DNA of 64,000 nt from Tenrec ecaudatus (taxonomy: Eukaryota; Chordata; Mammalia; Afrosoricida; Tenrecidae). Location of the stretch: NCBI RefSeq assembly GCF_050624435.1, contig NC_134546.1, positions 77,789,700-77,853,699 on the forward strand, written 5' to 3'. The notes beneath the pieces are model-generated. The model saw only the letters and a list, made by a program, of their open reading frames with translations, searched no databases and had not been told where the DNA came from. Within the stretch, counting starts at the first letter, position 1, and the number at the start of each line of letters is the position of its first letter. Position numbers and translations under genes: made by a program. Below are positions 1 through 11,690 of this stretch, in pieces.

Positions 1-645
1 ATGCCTTTTCTTTAGGACGATATTGAAAGAAATGTTACCTCATTAGTGGCATTCACATAAGAAATAATTTCAAATTTTGTATCCAAACAATATCCTGCTA
101 TTGTTTGCTTAGGATGTTCATTACATATCCTAAAGACTGTGTCACTCTTCTCTCTTTAGTTCTTTTCAGAGATAAATTTTCAGTTCGTTTTTGGAGTTAG
201 TTATCTCAGCACATTAGATTCCCATTTGACATTTTCCTCAAAGATTTTTCAGGGACATTAATTGTATATATTCTTACCATGTTACTATTATTATTTCTTG
301 CTACTCTCCACAGAAGTCAAAGACATTGATTTCCCCTGTACATTCTTCCCTCCCATATTGATCCCTCTCCTTTGCCCTTATTAGGATATTTTTTAGAGAT
401 TGTCAGTCCAATCTAATTTTTCTCATCTCATTTACTGATAGCAGAATGAGTGGTTTAATCACATCAGCTACTATGAGAAGGCAGATGAAGCTGATTACTG
501 GCTTAAAGACTTACAGTCTAGAGACCATAGGGATTTCTACTCTCTCTTTCAGGGACACTATGCGTCAGAATTAACATAGCAATAGGTAGGAGGTTATTGA
601 GTTTGTTGATTTGATTCTTATTTTATTTAGTTTTATTTTCCTCCC
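1..645. other. No recognised gene
   Basis: AT-rich non-coding DNA. I see no V-exon motif, RSS, LTR or long open frame, and no repeat family that I can name. Confidence 0.5.
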
Positions 646-654
646 CTATATGTA

Positions 655-911
655 AACACAACTCTGGTGCAATCTAGGGGAGACTTGAGTAAGGCTTGGT
701 GGTCTCTGGAATTCTCCTCTTCAGGCTCTGTACTAGTAACAACTGGTGTGTCCAATGTGTGTCAGTTTCCAGGGGAGGGCTTTCAGTGGGTTGGACAATT
801 TAACCTGATGGTGGCACAAAGACCTATGCTCCATGAAGAGCTGATTGGCCATCTCTAGAAGCAGGATGAACTGAAATTGCGGGGGAGTACATGTGAGTCC
901 AGGCACAAACC
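655..911 (+). pseudogene. IGHV clan III (IGHV3-like) pseudogene, decayed
   Basis: The frame around 661-800 reads like a damaged IGHV3 V exon: LVQSRGDL at the FR1 start, then a glycine/serine stretch where GGSLRLSC belongs, and FPGEGFQWVG as a copy of the FR2 end ([10 protein letters not shown]). Both canonical cysteines are missing. FR3 is mostly deleted, leaving a short ISR-like remnant near 850 before a stop. The RSS heptamer is unrecognisable, but a nonamer-like gcacaaacc remains at 903-911, followed by the usual IGHV3 3' flank (ctccctgcaggga). No leader exon or octamer was found upstream. It cannot encode a V domain. Confidence 0.6.
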
Positions 912-2220
912 TCCCTGCAGGGAGAGGACTGTGCTGTTGAAGGAGGCACTCAGGATCAAGTGAGCACAGGAACCAGCGTCTGATGTCACTGCTGGTTGAC
1001 TGACAGGGTGGGTTTCCTGTTGTGGCTTTGAGATTCTTTTCCATCTCTTACTTTTCCCGGGGGATATCTCTCTATGAATTATTCTGTGTCCACGCCTGCT
1101 ATGTATGAATTCATAAGTTGCATTGAATAACAAGTAAGTAGCTTCACTTGCAGGAAAACCAGTCCATTAACAGAATGAAAACTGTTTTTTCTGGCATCAT
1201 AGAGTGAGAGTTCTGATGAACCGCTGAGAAAACCCTGTAGAATTGTCTATGAGACTTGAGTCAGAGGGGGTGAGGGGGGGCCATAAATTCAAGTGTTTGA
1301 ACACTGACTTTTCAAACCAACAAATAGATGCCTTCAGGAAAGACCTGTGATTTGATTCTGCAATAATAGACTCATGGCAAAGACTACAGTAAAATTCTCT
1401 AATTCCAAAACTCTGAGTTTTGAATTATAGACTACTGAGTGGGTAATGTATGGACAGTGACATATAAAAGCATAATAAGGTTCACGTCTGACTTCTCCTT
1501 CCTGCAGAAGTGGGTCAAACCAAACAATGGTCTGAACCCTTATTTGTCGTTTTCTATTTTCTTTCTTTCCTTCTTTTTTTTAAACTTGAGCAACTTATGA
1601 TCCATGCTTTATCATTTATATCTCCAAAGGAGCACGGCCACATTATCAATCCCTCTGTTAAAGAGCATGTGTTAATTTCTATCCTGCAAGGTGCAGAAAG
1701 CAAGTCAGGGAAAATCTGTGTAGATTTTCTGGGGGAAACACCTGTGCGAGAGAAAATCCAGATTATGCCAGGGGAGAGAGAAGGAATGTCAGTCTATGAA
1801 AGGAGGGGGAAAAAAGTGGTTTCAAAAAGTTCATGGAGAAATGTAATTAAACTATAATGGATTTTTTTTCCATTAACTTTTTGAAGACTACTTATATGGT
1901 CTTGAAGTAAGGAGAGAGAGGGAGTATGTTGGCCGGAATTTGTATTAACTATTGTTCAGTTCAAAGAAAGTTCAGTATGGCCATTGGATGTTCTAATTGA
2001 AAAAAAAAAATCCTCCTTTGAAAATGATGTACAATCTCTTGTTTTGCTGGACTTTATGTGGGGGCTCCACCTCTGGGCTTGAAACATCTGCACAATATTG
2101 TCAATGGGTTCCGTGATCCTTTGTTACCACTGTAATTTTAGAATTGAAGGAGGCATTCTCAGCCTGATAGATTCTTGATAGAGTTTTATGAAGATAACCT
2201 GGTCTTATATTTTTCTCTTA
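912..2220. other. V-gene 3' flank, then unassigned DNA
   Basis: The first ~150 bases match the 3' flank seen after other IGHV3 elements here. The rest has no supported gene. An open frame at 1510-1857 has no recognisable motif and I do not call it. Confidence 0.45.
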
Positions 2221-2224
2221 GCAT

Positions 2225-2860
2225 ATACATAGATGGTTGGATTATATATAAGCCCCTGGAATTAGCTCCTAATTTTCCCCCTCCCTTCCCACTGTACCTC
2301 CCTCATAAACTCTTGATAATTTATACATTATTATTGTGTCATATCTTGCACTGTCTGAAGTCTCCCTTCACCTACTTTTCTATTATCTGTCTCCCAAGAA
2401 GGAGGCCACATGTAGATCCTTGTAGTCGGTTCCCCCTTTCTAACCCACCCTTCCTCCTCCTTCCCAGTGTCGCCACTCACACCACTGGTCCTTAAGGGAT
2501 TATCCCCCTGAATTCCCTGCGTTTCCAGTTCCTATCTGTACCAGTGTACATCCTTTGGTCTACCCAGATTTGTAAGGTAGGGGGAGGTGGAAGGTGGAGG
2601 AGGAGGAAGCATTTAGCAACTAGAGGAAACTTGTATGTTTCAGCATTGCTACATCACACCCCGACTGGCTCATGTCCTCCCTGAGACTCTTCTGTAAGGG
2701 GATGTCCAGTGGCCTACAAATGGGCTTTGAGTCTCCATTCCGCACTCCCCCCGCCCCATTCACTATGATTTTTTTGTTCTTATAGACTGGTTTTTATGTG
2801 AGTAGTGGAAATAAGCATAATTTATGCCTGATAAAATACTTTTGCTTCAATTCTTTTAAA
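2225..2860 (-). mobile_element. LINE 3'-end fragment (probably L1 3' UTR family)
   Basis: One of at least eight fragments of the same interspersed family in this window. Shared landmarks are taatttataaattatta-like, tgtagatccttgta and ttgtaaggtaga. Fuller copies show that the element's poly(A) end is at the left in this orientation, with AATAAA in cccccaataaaat on the opposite strand, so the sense strand is minus. This fragment lacks the first ~70 bases of the tail. Confidence 0.7.
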
Positions 2861-3033
2861 CGAGTAAGAAAAGCTAAGTTCATGGAAGATATAGGTGACT
2901 ATTTATGAATACACGCTCATTATATTAAAAGTAAGAGAGAGGAGGATACAGTAAAATGAGTAAGACTCTCGCAACCCCAGGAATCGGTGAGAAATCACTA
3001 CACTTCACAGACCAGAGGAATAGCCGTGGTGGC

Positions 3034-3505
3034 AGTTACATAATTTCATGTCAACTTGATAAATAAGTGTAGGGGTGGAGTGTAGCCTGTCAATCTGCTC
3101 ACAGCCTGAAGATGCTTACTTGTGGTGTGGCCTTCTCATGACGATTCTGGGAATTTCCTCTCTCTTGGGAGGCGGGACACACCTTGTCTCTGCTTCACCT
3201 CCCTGTGGAGAGGTACATGCAGAAATCTGGAGGAACCACGTGGAAACACACACCAGCACCAAGAGGCTTCCACTGATATTGGATCCACAAGACTTTCCAG
3301 CAACTAGACTGTGATCTTCCTGCACTCATCATCACTGAATACTCTGTGAGTCAAGAGACATGTACGGACTAGTATTGGACATATGGGCTAATATCAGGCT
3401 TATGGACTTGATCTGGACTGGGCTTGGATGTTTTCTCAATGTACAATTGCTCTGTGATATAAAGCTCTCTCTTAAACTCTCTGGATTTGTTTTTCTAATC
3501 AACTT
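3034..3505 (+). repeat. LTR-like interspersed repeat (MLT/ERVL-MaLR-like)
   Basis: Shares its start (agttacataatttcatgt, ttaacttgataaa-like) and end (gatataaagctctct, then tttttctaatcaac) with the copy at 13335-13870. A minus-strand end fragment lies at 41090-41190. Length, and a start and end resembling MaLR LTRs, suggest a solo LTR. The family assignment comes from memory of such LTRs and was not searched. Confidence 0.5.
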
Positions 3506-3741
3506 CACCTAAAACAACCCCCTTGAATGGTCAGTGTTAGTGTTTGAGAAGTTGATTTTGTCACCTCTCACCTGTGAAGTGAGTGAAATTATAAGAGGCG
3601 TGTTGTGTAAGTGGATACATCTGTACCAGTCATGACCAGCTGTGAGCTCACTTGGTGAGATATTCTCACAATTATCCATCAGTATTCCAGAATGCCCTTG
3701 AGAAGAGCAGCTCAGCTATCACTATGTGTGATGCTCTAGAG

Positions 3742-3931
3742 CAGCGGTCTCAACGGGGTCAAAACCCCTTTGGGGGTCGAACAACCCTTTCACAGGGGTC
3801 ATCTGATTCATAAAAGCAGCAAAATTATAGTCATGAAGTATCAATGAAAAATAATTTCATGGTTGGGAGGTCACCACAATATGAGGAAGTGTATTAAAGG
3901 GTAGTTGCATTAGGAAGGTTGAGAATTGCTG
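3742..3931 (+). mobile_element. SPIN-type hAT transposon (non-autonomous), with TSD
   Basis: A 190-bp element with terminal inverted repeats cagcggtctcaac (left) and gttgagaattgctg (right), flanked by an exact 8-bp duplication ctctagag at 3734-3741 and 3932-3939. Eight-base duplications with a central TA are typical of hAT elements. The interior (cccctttgggggtcgaac, tttcatggttggg, ggtcaccacaatatgagga) matches the SPIN consensus as I remember it. SPINs are horizontally transferred hAT elements described in tenrec, bushbaby, murine rodents, bats and opossum. There is no coding capacity, so it is a non-autonomous copy. Confidence 0.85.
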
Positions 3932-4180
3932 CTCTAGAGTTATCAAGGCTTCTTATTATTTATCACTGTTTTAGACCAGGAATACATTCATGAATGTGAA
4001 TTATATGAACATATGAGGGCTCTATAGAGTTGAAGGCTGAAGCAATTCCCCTGAAGAAGCATTAAGCAAAGATATTGCCACATAGGTTTCTCCCAAACCA
4101 CTGACAACAAAGTGCACTCATGAAGGGGTGACTGTGGAGCTTCATTTTCCTATTGGCAGCCGCCCTGGGTTAGAAAAGAC

Positions 4181-4590
4181 ATGGGACTGGAGAGAACACT
4201 GTGGCAGCTCCAGAGCCCTCACCTTCTGATTTATGTCCTCACAGGTGTGCATGCTGAGATGCAGTTAGTGAAGTCTGGGGCTGAGGTGAAAAAGCTGGGA
4301 ATTTGGAGAAAGTGTCTTGTAGGACTTCTGGGAGCCCCTTCACCAGCGATGTAATGAATAGGGTTTGACAAGCACCCAGAAGAGGTTTTCAGTGGATGGA
4401 ATGATTCAACACCCACACTGGGTAGTCAACGTATGTCCAGGGATTCACACAGGGCTCTGTCTTCTCCTTGGATGCCCCATCAGCACAGCTTATCTATGGA
4501 TTATCAGCCTGAAGTCCAAGGACACTGCCACCTATGACTGTGTGAGACAGGCGCTGTGAAACCCACATCCTGAGAAAGTCAGAAAGCCTG
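4181..4590 (+). pseudogene. IGHV1-like (clan I) pseudogene
   Basis: A leader-like ATGGGACTGGAG start at 4181 runs almost straight into the acceptor ctcacag at 4238-4244, so the usual ~85-bp leader intron is largely deleted. The V exon from 4245 reads EMQLVKSGAEVKK, typical of clan I FR1, then shifts frame. FR2 (STQKRFSVDGMIQ) and FR3 (SLKSKDTATYDCVR) appear in another frame from about 4365. The RSS is IGHV1-like: a degraded heptamer (ggcgctg at 4550-4556), the conserved spacer text cccacatcctgaga and nonamer-like tcagaaagc at 4579-4587, with a spacer of about 22. Not functional because of the frameshift, the lost Trp/Cys context and the poor heptamer. Confidence 0.75.
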
Positions 4591-4794
4591 GGGGATGGCA
4601 GCTGTGCTCACTGAGGCAGGGACTCCGTATATTTCACGGAATCCTTTATTTACTTGTTTCGCATTTCAAGATGAGAAACAAGGACAATTACTTCCTGGAA
4701 TTAGCATAACGTTCCTGTAAAATGAAATCGCCCCTCAAGAGAGAGGATACAAATACCTTGGTGTTTAAGCTTTGTTCATCAATCTGTGTAAATA

Positions 4795-4938
4795 GTTCAG
4801 TTACAGCACTAAGAATTATGCAGACTTTATGAAGGGTTGATTCAACATCTTCAGAGACAATTACATGAACACAGTTTATCTGAAAATGGACAGTAAGAAA
4901 ATGAAAGACAAGACCCTCTGTTGCTCTGTGAGAAAGTG
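4795..4938 (+). pseudogene. IGHV3-like 3' half relic
   Basis: Only CDR2-FR3 survives: YADFMKG, a stop, then NIFRDN, NTVYLKMDS and a damaged end where YYCAR is replaced by LCCSVRK. There is no FR1, leader or octamer upstream. Although the exon is ruined, the adjoining RSS is close to consensus (see 4932-4970). Probably a 5'-truncated IGHV3 duplicate. Confidence 0.7.
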
Positions 4939-4970
4939 AGAGGAAGTGAGTGTGATCCCAGACACAAACT
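4932..4970 (+). promoter_or_regulatory. 23-RSS of the IGHV3 relic
   Basis: Heptamer gaaagtg (consensus cacagtg), a spacer of exactly 23 (4939-4961) and nonamer acacaaact at 4962-4970. The altered first bases of the heptamer should disable RAG cleavage. Confidence 0.7.
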
Positions 4971-5259
4971 CTCTGCTGCGAGAGAGCTGGGCAGCAGGGG
5001 GTGCTCAGGACCCACAGATCACAGGACACACTCCGGAGCAGGTGCAGAGGGACAGTTTCAGGCCTGGTTTCCTGTTGTGGTCTGGGGATTCTTCTCCATC
5101 GCACGTTTCCCCAAAGGGTTTTCTCTATTTTTATGACATAGGAATACAATGTTAATGTATAAAAATATTTAAAATCAGACCTATTGCATGTAGGATGTAT
5201 AATAATGGAATTGAAATCTCAGCAAAAGAAAGTGGGGAGGAAGGACCAAATAAAAATAT

Positions 5260-6085
5260 AATTTTTATTTATTAGCGTTATGTTGATATGCTAAACTTGG
5301 CAGCACTTGCATTGTTCAAGTAATGCTTGATAATAGTTGTATTGATTGGATTTCCTTGAAGGCAGATATAATCTTATCACAGTGAGTACTGTATTTCATG
5401 ATGGATTTAGCAAAACCTTTCTGACAATGCCATGCCATTCTCTTGACTGTGCTGTTCCCAGCATAGTAAATCCTATGATTTTCTGATCAAATTGGCCAAT
5501 ACTGGTCAGTCCATTTACACTCACTAATGCCTAGGATACCAATCAATACACATGCATACCATTTAATTTTTGACCACTTCCAATTTCCCTAAATTTGTAG
5601 TATGCAAATTACAAGTTCTGGTCCTTAGAAGACTTTTGCAGCTGTTTCTCTCTACCTTGAGTCATGCCCCATCAGCAAATGGAGATCCTGATGGCTCAAC
5701 TCCCAGAGGCTTTACCTAAATCACGTCATCATAAAAATCAAGATGATTTCAAGAAATCAGCTCCTCTTCAGTGACATTTTGAGTGCCCTCGAACCTGAGG
5801 GACCCATCCTCTGGCAGTAGCTTCAACAATTTCCTAATTCCTTTCCTTAGGATATCAGTATTAAACAATGCTTCAAAGTTATGCATAAGGTTTTAGCAGC
5901 TTCTTCGTCTGAGGAGGGGAGAGGGGTCCTTCTGCATTGTCTGTTCTTAGTCTGAAAGATTTTCTTAAATCTGCTCACTTTGGGTGGCCTTGCTGGCATT
6001 TGATATAAGAGTGACATATCTTCCAGCATGTCATCAAAACACAAGTCACCACAGTATGATGAACTAACAGACAGGTGGTGAGAAT
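5260..6085 (-). mobile_element. RTE (BovB-type) LINE fragment
   Basis: The text tgcctaggataccaat, gagtcatgccccatcagcaaatg and the frame containing SSDEEAAKTL on the minus strand resemble RTE elements I know from afrotherian genomes (RTE1_LA-like). The reading frame is broken throughout. Confidence 0.6.
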
Positions 6086-8585
6086 ATATCATTATTTCTT
6101 CAAAGTATATCAAAAAAAGTTCTGGCTAATATTTTAAATGCAATAAATAGATAACAGCATAATACAACCAAATAATGGAGTATTTCAATTCAACATGTTC
6201 AATGATGGACTTAAAATTGAAATAGAAGATCCATAAGGACATCAAGAATCAAATAAGTAAACAAATAAATGGGTCTAGTAAACTAGAATCAATGACCAAT
6301 ATATAACATACTCCACCCAGAACAAAACATATATGCTCCCATTAAGCCGAGGTTTATTTCAGAAATAAAGGTAAGCATGAAATAGATGGAAATAGGAAAG
6401 GAACATAGATAGATAAATACAGATAGATGACAGATACACGATATGGACAGTATATACAGAGAACATAGATGATAACTGAATCAATAGTTCAGTAGACTGG
6501 TAGACCAATTAACAGATTTATGATAGATAGATAGATAGATATATGATATAGAGCAGAGATTGGAAATGCATAGAAGGATGGGAGAGGGAGATACAGAAAC
6601 TCGATCAACAGACTCCAGTGTCATTGTGTATTCAGGTTCAGGGATTTGGGCTGAGTTCAGGCAGAGGATGTTCAGATAACACTTATTTCTATCTTGAGAT
6701 AAATTGAAGACTAAATGCACAAACTACAACATGTGGTGTGTCATAAGGAGTAAGGTGTTGTCCATGGATGTTATAAAACAATGACTCAATCTTCAAGAGA
6801 TTTTCTTAAGAAAATGGGTCCCCACAACGGGAATATATCAATTATTTGATGCGTGTGGTGACACAGATAAAAGTAGGTAAGGAAAGCTATGTGAGACCAG
6901 ATTGTAAGCACCATGAAGGGAAGGTTGGGATGTATGGCACAGGGTCTCATGCCAAACAGGCACATGATCGTGATTCAAGACTCAGTGTGTGATGAGGAAG
7001 ATACAGGCTTCCTAGCAGAATTGGGTCCTCCCCTATCTCATTTTTTCCCTTTTTAGTGGTCTTTAGCCCTCTTCTTGCCTCTGAAAACCAAGATTTAGAT
7101 GTTTTGAGCATGACCTTCAAATCCAGAGAACAGAGGGAGGAGGATGAGACATGGAAGTAGGACATATTCTCTGGGTCCTTGTTTGTTTTTTGGGAGACCC
7201 CAAGTACATAAACCACAACCTGGGGTGCTCTCTCCTCATCAGTAGAAAACTGAGGGGACATGTTTTAATTTTATTTTCTCTTTATTTTTTCTTGTGCATT
7301 GCATGAACGTATACTGAGAAGATTAGTGTTCACTCAAAAATTCATTCACTTTGTTTCATTTCATTGTCTTTAATGAAATACACACTAACTCCTGTTACAA
7401 TTACCTTTTCTTTCCAAACATTCTGAATTTTTCCCTGGATAAATGTTGCCTTTATAAACTTACAAGTTTGATTGTTCTAAGATCATTGAATCTCCCCAGG
7501 ACTATTACTCCCTTGTAAGCTTGTCAATTATTTGGCTGGAAGTTTTTCCAAGGGCTGAGTACAGTCCCAGACCTTAAGGGACGCTGACAGCCATATCCTC
7601 AGGACTTCCACAAGTCTACCCACCAGGAAGCCTATTCTTTGTATTTTTCTTTTCTTTTTTTGTGTGCGTATTATTTAACTTTCTGTCCCACTCTACCCAA
7701 GACCTTCTGATGCTATCTTATCCAAATAAGTGAGTACTGATAGCAAGGCACCATCCATTTCTTCTGGTCTTAGTGTTCAGGGGATTTGTATCCATGATTC
7801 ATTACAGCATTGGACAAATGGTTTCCATATGTCTTCAATGATCATCACTCTGGAAAGGGAGAGACAATTAGCTGCACTTCCTGTGGTTTAATGTGCCCAG
7901 TCACTACTCTCAAACCCAGACGTAGGATATTGTCTTTGTGGGCTGTTATGTCAGTGGTTATTGGTGTTCCCTGAACCCCAAGGCTCCTCCTCAGAGAGAG
8001 AAAAAGTTAACCCACTGATAGTTTTCTTTAGTTTAGAACAGAGTAGATCAGAGAAATGTTTAAGGACAGACTAGGAAACTGATGAAGGTGAAATGTTCCC
8101 CATATTGGACTTTTAACTTCTCTTCTGAACAGAGCTCCACTGTCAGAGAGACGATGACAAGGGCCAGATTGACCATGAGTATTCAGAGTGACACACTCAT
8201 CTTTGTCGTTAATCTGCACAGATTTGTCTGACACTCCGAGTAAAGCTGGCATTCCTTCCCTGAGATTTGTTTCCTCTCCTCAGGCAGCAGGAAGCACAAG
8301 GCAGACATGGGCGCTAGGAGGCACTTGAGAGTCTACTGAGAAGGCGCCATTTGGGAGATCAGATTCTGCAAAGCCTTCACTAAGGAGACAGAGGTACTTT
8401 CTGTCTGGAAATCATTCCCCACAGACAGTAAGGAGGGTCCATCTGTGGGGCCCCAGGCTCCTTGGGCTGTAGATTCACACTGGGTTTGAAACCACTCCTC
8501 GCGGGTGTAGATTGAGAGATGCAATGAGTGGAGAGCCACCGTTCAGTGCTCTGCATGGGAGAGGTGCTAGTGCTAGTGCCCATCT
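6086..8585. other. No supported gene; short GATA tracts
   Basis: A 2.5-kb stretch without V exon, RSS or recognisable transposon. It contains short GATA-type repeats near 6405-6440 and 6521-6545. Short open frames on both strands show no motif. Confidence 0.5.
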
Positions 8586-8601
8586 TCTCTCTCTGTCTCT
8601 G

Positions 8602-8651
<50 letters not shown>

Positions 8652-8664
8652 TCTCTCTTTCTCT
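8586..8664. repeat. (CTGTCT)n / (CT)n microsatellite
   Basis: Pure polypyrimidine run about 240 bases upstream of the IGHV5-like start codon and 125 bases before its octamer. Confidence 0.95.
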
Positions 8665-8790
8665 GTTGCAGGATGTAACTAGGATCAGGTTCTGTCCTTC
8701 CCAGCAGTCCCAAGACCCGCACCTCCCTCTGCCTTGGGTTTCCAGGGTTATAAGGCTGGAGGAGTCTGACATGGAGGGCAGGGCAGAAAT

Positions 8791-8798
8791 ATGCAAAG
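8791..8798 (+). promoter_or_regulatory. Octamer-like promoter element of the IGHV5-like gene
   Basis: atgcaaag, one mismatch from the V-promoter octamer ATGCAAAT bound by Oct-1/Oct-2, 103 bases upstream of the leader ATG, which is the usual spacing. Confidence 0.6.
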
Positions 8799-8900
8799 TG
8801 AAGACATCCATTTTAGACCCACAGGCTACCTCCACAGGGGGAGGTTTCTCATCACCCAGTTGGGGACCACAGTGTGATTCCTTCCCATCCTCCTTGCAAG

Positions 8901-9334
8901 ATGGGCTCTGCCACCCTAGCTCTCCTCATTGCTCTGCTCCCAGGTCAGGATCGCCACAGGGTCTGAAATGAATGGAGGGTGTGTGTGTGAAGAGGCAATC
9001 TCTGATCTCTGAATCCTATATCCACAGGTGTGTGTGCTCAGGTGCAGCTGGTGCAGTCTGGGGCAGAGGTGAAGAGACCCGGGGAGTCTTTGAGGATCTC
9101 CTGTAAAGCATCTGGGTACAGCTTTACTGGAAACTGGATCAGCTGGATTAGGCAGACACCTGGAAAGGGCTTGGAATGGGTAGGAAGGATTTATCCTGGT
9201 GACTCTGATACCAGGTACAACCCATCCTTCCAAGGAAAAATCACCATCTCCACAGACAACTCCATCAGCACCATGTACCTGCAGTGGAGCAGCCTGAAGG
9301 ACTCAGACACGGCCATGTATTACTGTGCAAGAGA
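8901..9334 (+). CDS. IGHV5: IGHV5-like germline V gene, intact
   Basis: Encodes a heavy-chain V domain used after V(D)J joining. Exon 1 (8901-8943) starts [14 protein letters not shown] and ends in phase 1 at a gtcagg donor. The intron is 8944-9027. Exon 2 starts at 9028 after tccacag and gives GVCA, then the mature V region from 9039 ([18 protein letters not shown]). The first Cys is at 9102-9104, the FR2 Trp is in [17 protein letters not shown]2 reads [11 protein letters not shown], and the second Cys is at 9324-9326 in AMYYCAR. The mature part is 296 nt with no stop or frameshift. The leader and CDR2 closely resemble human IGHV5-51 as I know it. The octamer has one mismatch and the RSS follows directly. 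Probably functional; subgroup call strong, individual gene number unknown. Confidence 0.92.
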
Positions 9335-9373
9335 CACAGTGTGAGAAACCCCTTCCTGAGAGGGCAAAAACCC
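9335..9373 (+). promoter_or_regulatory. 23-type RSS of the IGHV5-like gene
   Basis: Consensus heptamer cacagtg at 9335-9341. The nonamer is gcaaaaacc at 9364-9372 with a 22-nt spacer, or caaaaaccc one base on with 23. The A-run core is intact, so recombination is plausible. Confidence 0.85.
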
Positions 9374-9639
9374 TCAGCCTGATGCAGCTGCAGAGCAGGA
9401 GTCTCAGAGGCATCTCTCAGTTCAGTACCAGAGGACTCCTAGAGAGTGAGCACCTGAGTTCATGTCACAGGCCACTGACATGACAAGGAGGCATCTCCCC
9501 ACCTGGGGACACTGATGCCTCTTACTGGATTGGGTTTCTCTTAAGTGGCCCACTGTGTAACATATGATTAACCGCAGGGCTATAGAGCAGATGAAGTACA
9601 GTTTCTTCATGAAATTCTCAGAGTTCAGCCCTTGATGCC

Positions 9640-9790
9640 CTTGAAGAATGAGCAGGCGCATTGTCAAAATTGAAGCATAATTCCAGGAAACAGTTCTCCC
9701 TACCCCTGACCTCTGAGAGCACTGAGGACACATCTGTCTATTTCAGTGCAGGTGGACATAGACAGGGCAGTCAGTGTGATCCTCACAGGA
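9640..9790 (+). pseudogene. Clan II (IGHV4-like) FR3 relic
   Basis: The frame reads NSRKQFSLPLTSESTEDTSVYFSA, a decayed copy of the IGHV4 FR3 end ([22 protein letters not shown]) with the final Tyr-Cys lost. Behind it lies text resembling IGHV 3' flank, without a usable heptamer. No FR1, FR2 or leader is identifiable. Confidence 0.5.
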
Positions 9791-9799
9791 CAGCTCTGG

Positions 9800-10595
9800 G
9801 GCTGGACTGCATGGGGCTTACTGACCAACCGGGGGAGCTCAGGACAAACAACAATCACAGGATCCAGGAGCAGGTTCAGAGCTGTGCACAGGTGGGGCTT
9901 TCTCCAGAGTCTTGATTTGGTTTTGTTCCCACAGCTCTCAAACAGATTCAATGGAAACCCTGTTTACAATCGTAGGGAGTGTACTAGTGTCTTCTAAATT
10001 GTACATGGAAACTCTCAGTCAAATAGTTGATTGTGACCCAAAGTGACTCTATCAGACAGGTTTGAACTACTTGTAAAAGGTATTTGCATAGAAGTGGTTG
10101 GTCTTGCAACATTCTGTCATGTGATCGACAATTTTATTTTTTAGTTTCAACTTAGTTGAAAGTGTAGAAAATATGAGTAAAAGTCAGCATAGCTACTCCC
10201 ACAACAAGCTGCCAGGAAGAGCATTCACTCTCTCTCCCAATATCTAAAGTCAAAGCAAAGCAAATAAAAATTGTTACATGACTCAATCTTTATATAGTGT
10301 CCTTGATATTGCCTTGTCCATTTGAGCCAAACGTAGTAAAGATCAAGGGACTGGAATATTCTTTTAAGTTTCAGGATCCTTCTGCATTTAAACTCTGAAA
10401 ATTTACTTTTACGGTGGGACTTTGTGAATCCTTACAACTATTATTGTCCATTCCTGGATTGTTTTGTTCCTTCAATAAACTCTTTAATTTTTGAGTGAAG
10501 CTCCAGTTTGATCTTTGGAAGGTGGAACAAAAGGGAAGTAATATATACTTTTCTTGCCCATATATGTCTACCAATCACTGCCAAATTCCTTAAAA
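9800..10595. other. V 3' flank and unassigned DNA
   Basis: Text to about 9900 resembles IGHV downstream flank. Beyond it I see no gene or nameable repeat. Confidence 0.4.
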
Positions 10596-10599
10596 AGAA

Positions 10600-11690
10600 A
10601 GAAAACAAACAATACATATGCAAATATATTTATGTATGAGGGTGGGAACTATATCTATACACATATATTTATAGGTTTAGAATTAAGGCAGCAGAAGGAC
10701 ATTGGGCCTCCACTCAAGTACTCCCTTAATGCAAGAATACTTTCTTCTACTAAATTGTCATTCTATGATGCTCACCTTCCCAACACAACTGCTGACGACA
10801 AAGTGGGTGAATAAGCAAATGTGGGGAAGAAAGCTGATGGTGCCCAGCTATCAAAAGATAAAGCATCTGGGGTCTTAAGGGCTTGAAGGTAAATAAGCGG
10901 CCATCTAGCGCAGAAGCAACAAAACCCATGTGGAAGAAGTACACTAGCCTGTAGGCTCACGAGGTGTCAAAGGGATCAGGTATCAGGCATCATCAGAACA
11001 AAAAATTTTACCATACTAAATGAGGGGGGCAGTATGGAGAGGAGACCCAAAGCCCATTTGTAGGCCACTGGAGACCCCTTGCAGAGGGGTCTCAGGGAGG
11101 AGATGAGCCAGTCAGTGTGCGATATAGCAACGATGAAAAATACAACTTTCCTCTCATTCCTAAATGCTTCACACTACCCCCGCCCCCGCCAACTATCATG
11201 ATCCGAATTCTCCCTTGCAAGTCTGGCTTGACCAGAGGATGTACACTGGTACAGATAGGAACTGAAAACACAAGGAATCCAGGGAGGATGATCCCTTCAG
11301 GACCAGTGGTGTGAGTGGCAATACTGGGAGCATAGAGGGAGGGTGTGTTGGAAAGGGGGAACTGATTACAAGGATCTACATGTGACCTCCTCCCTGGGGG
11401 ATGGACAACAGAAAAATGGCTGAGGGAGACGTTGGTCAGGGCAAGATATGAAAAAATAATAATTTATAAATTATCAAGGGTTCAGGAGGGAAGGGGTAGC
11501 GGGGAGGGAGGGGACAAAATGAAGACCTGATGCCAGGGGCTTAAGTGGAGAGTAAATATTTTGAGAATGATGAGGGCAATGAATGTACAAATGTGCACTA
11601 TACAATTGATGTATGTATGGATTGTTATAAGAGTTGTATGAGCCCCCAGTGAAGTGATTAAAAATAACAATAGACGTACCATTTCTGGGA
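10600..11690 (+). mobile_element. LINE 3' end, longest sense-strand copy
   Basis: About 1.1 kb, sense orientation, ending gttgtatgagccccca, a degraded AATAAA and an A-rich tail near 11660. It is the reverse complement of the minus-strand fragments elsewhere in the window and gives the orientation of the family. Lower-coordinate part: tttataggtttag, gcctccactcaagtactccc. No ORF2 is attached, consistent with 5' truncation. Confidence 0.75.

Noticed and set aside
1510-1857. 115-codon open frame
   Set aside because: No motif, no upstream promoter logic, AT-rich low-complexity start; likely chance.
8528-8971. 147-codon frame upstream of and across the IGHV5 leader
   Set aside because: It reads through the CT tract and the leader exon in another frame; the spliced V gene explains the region.
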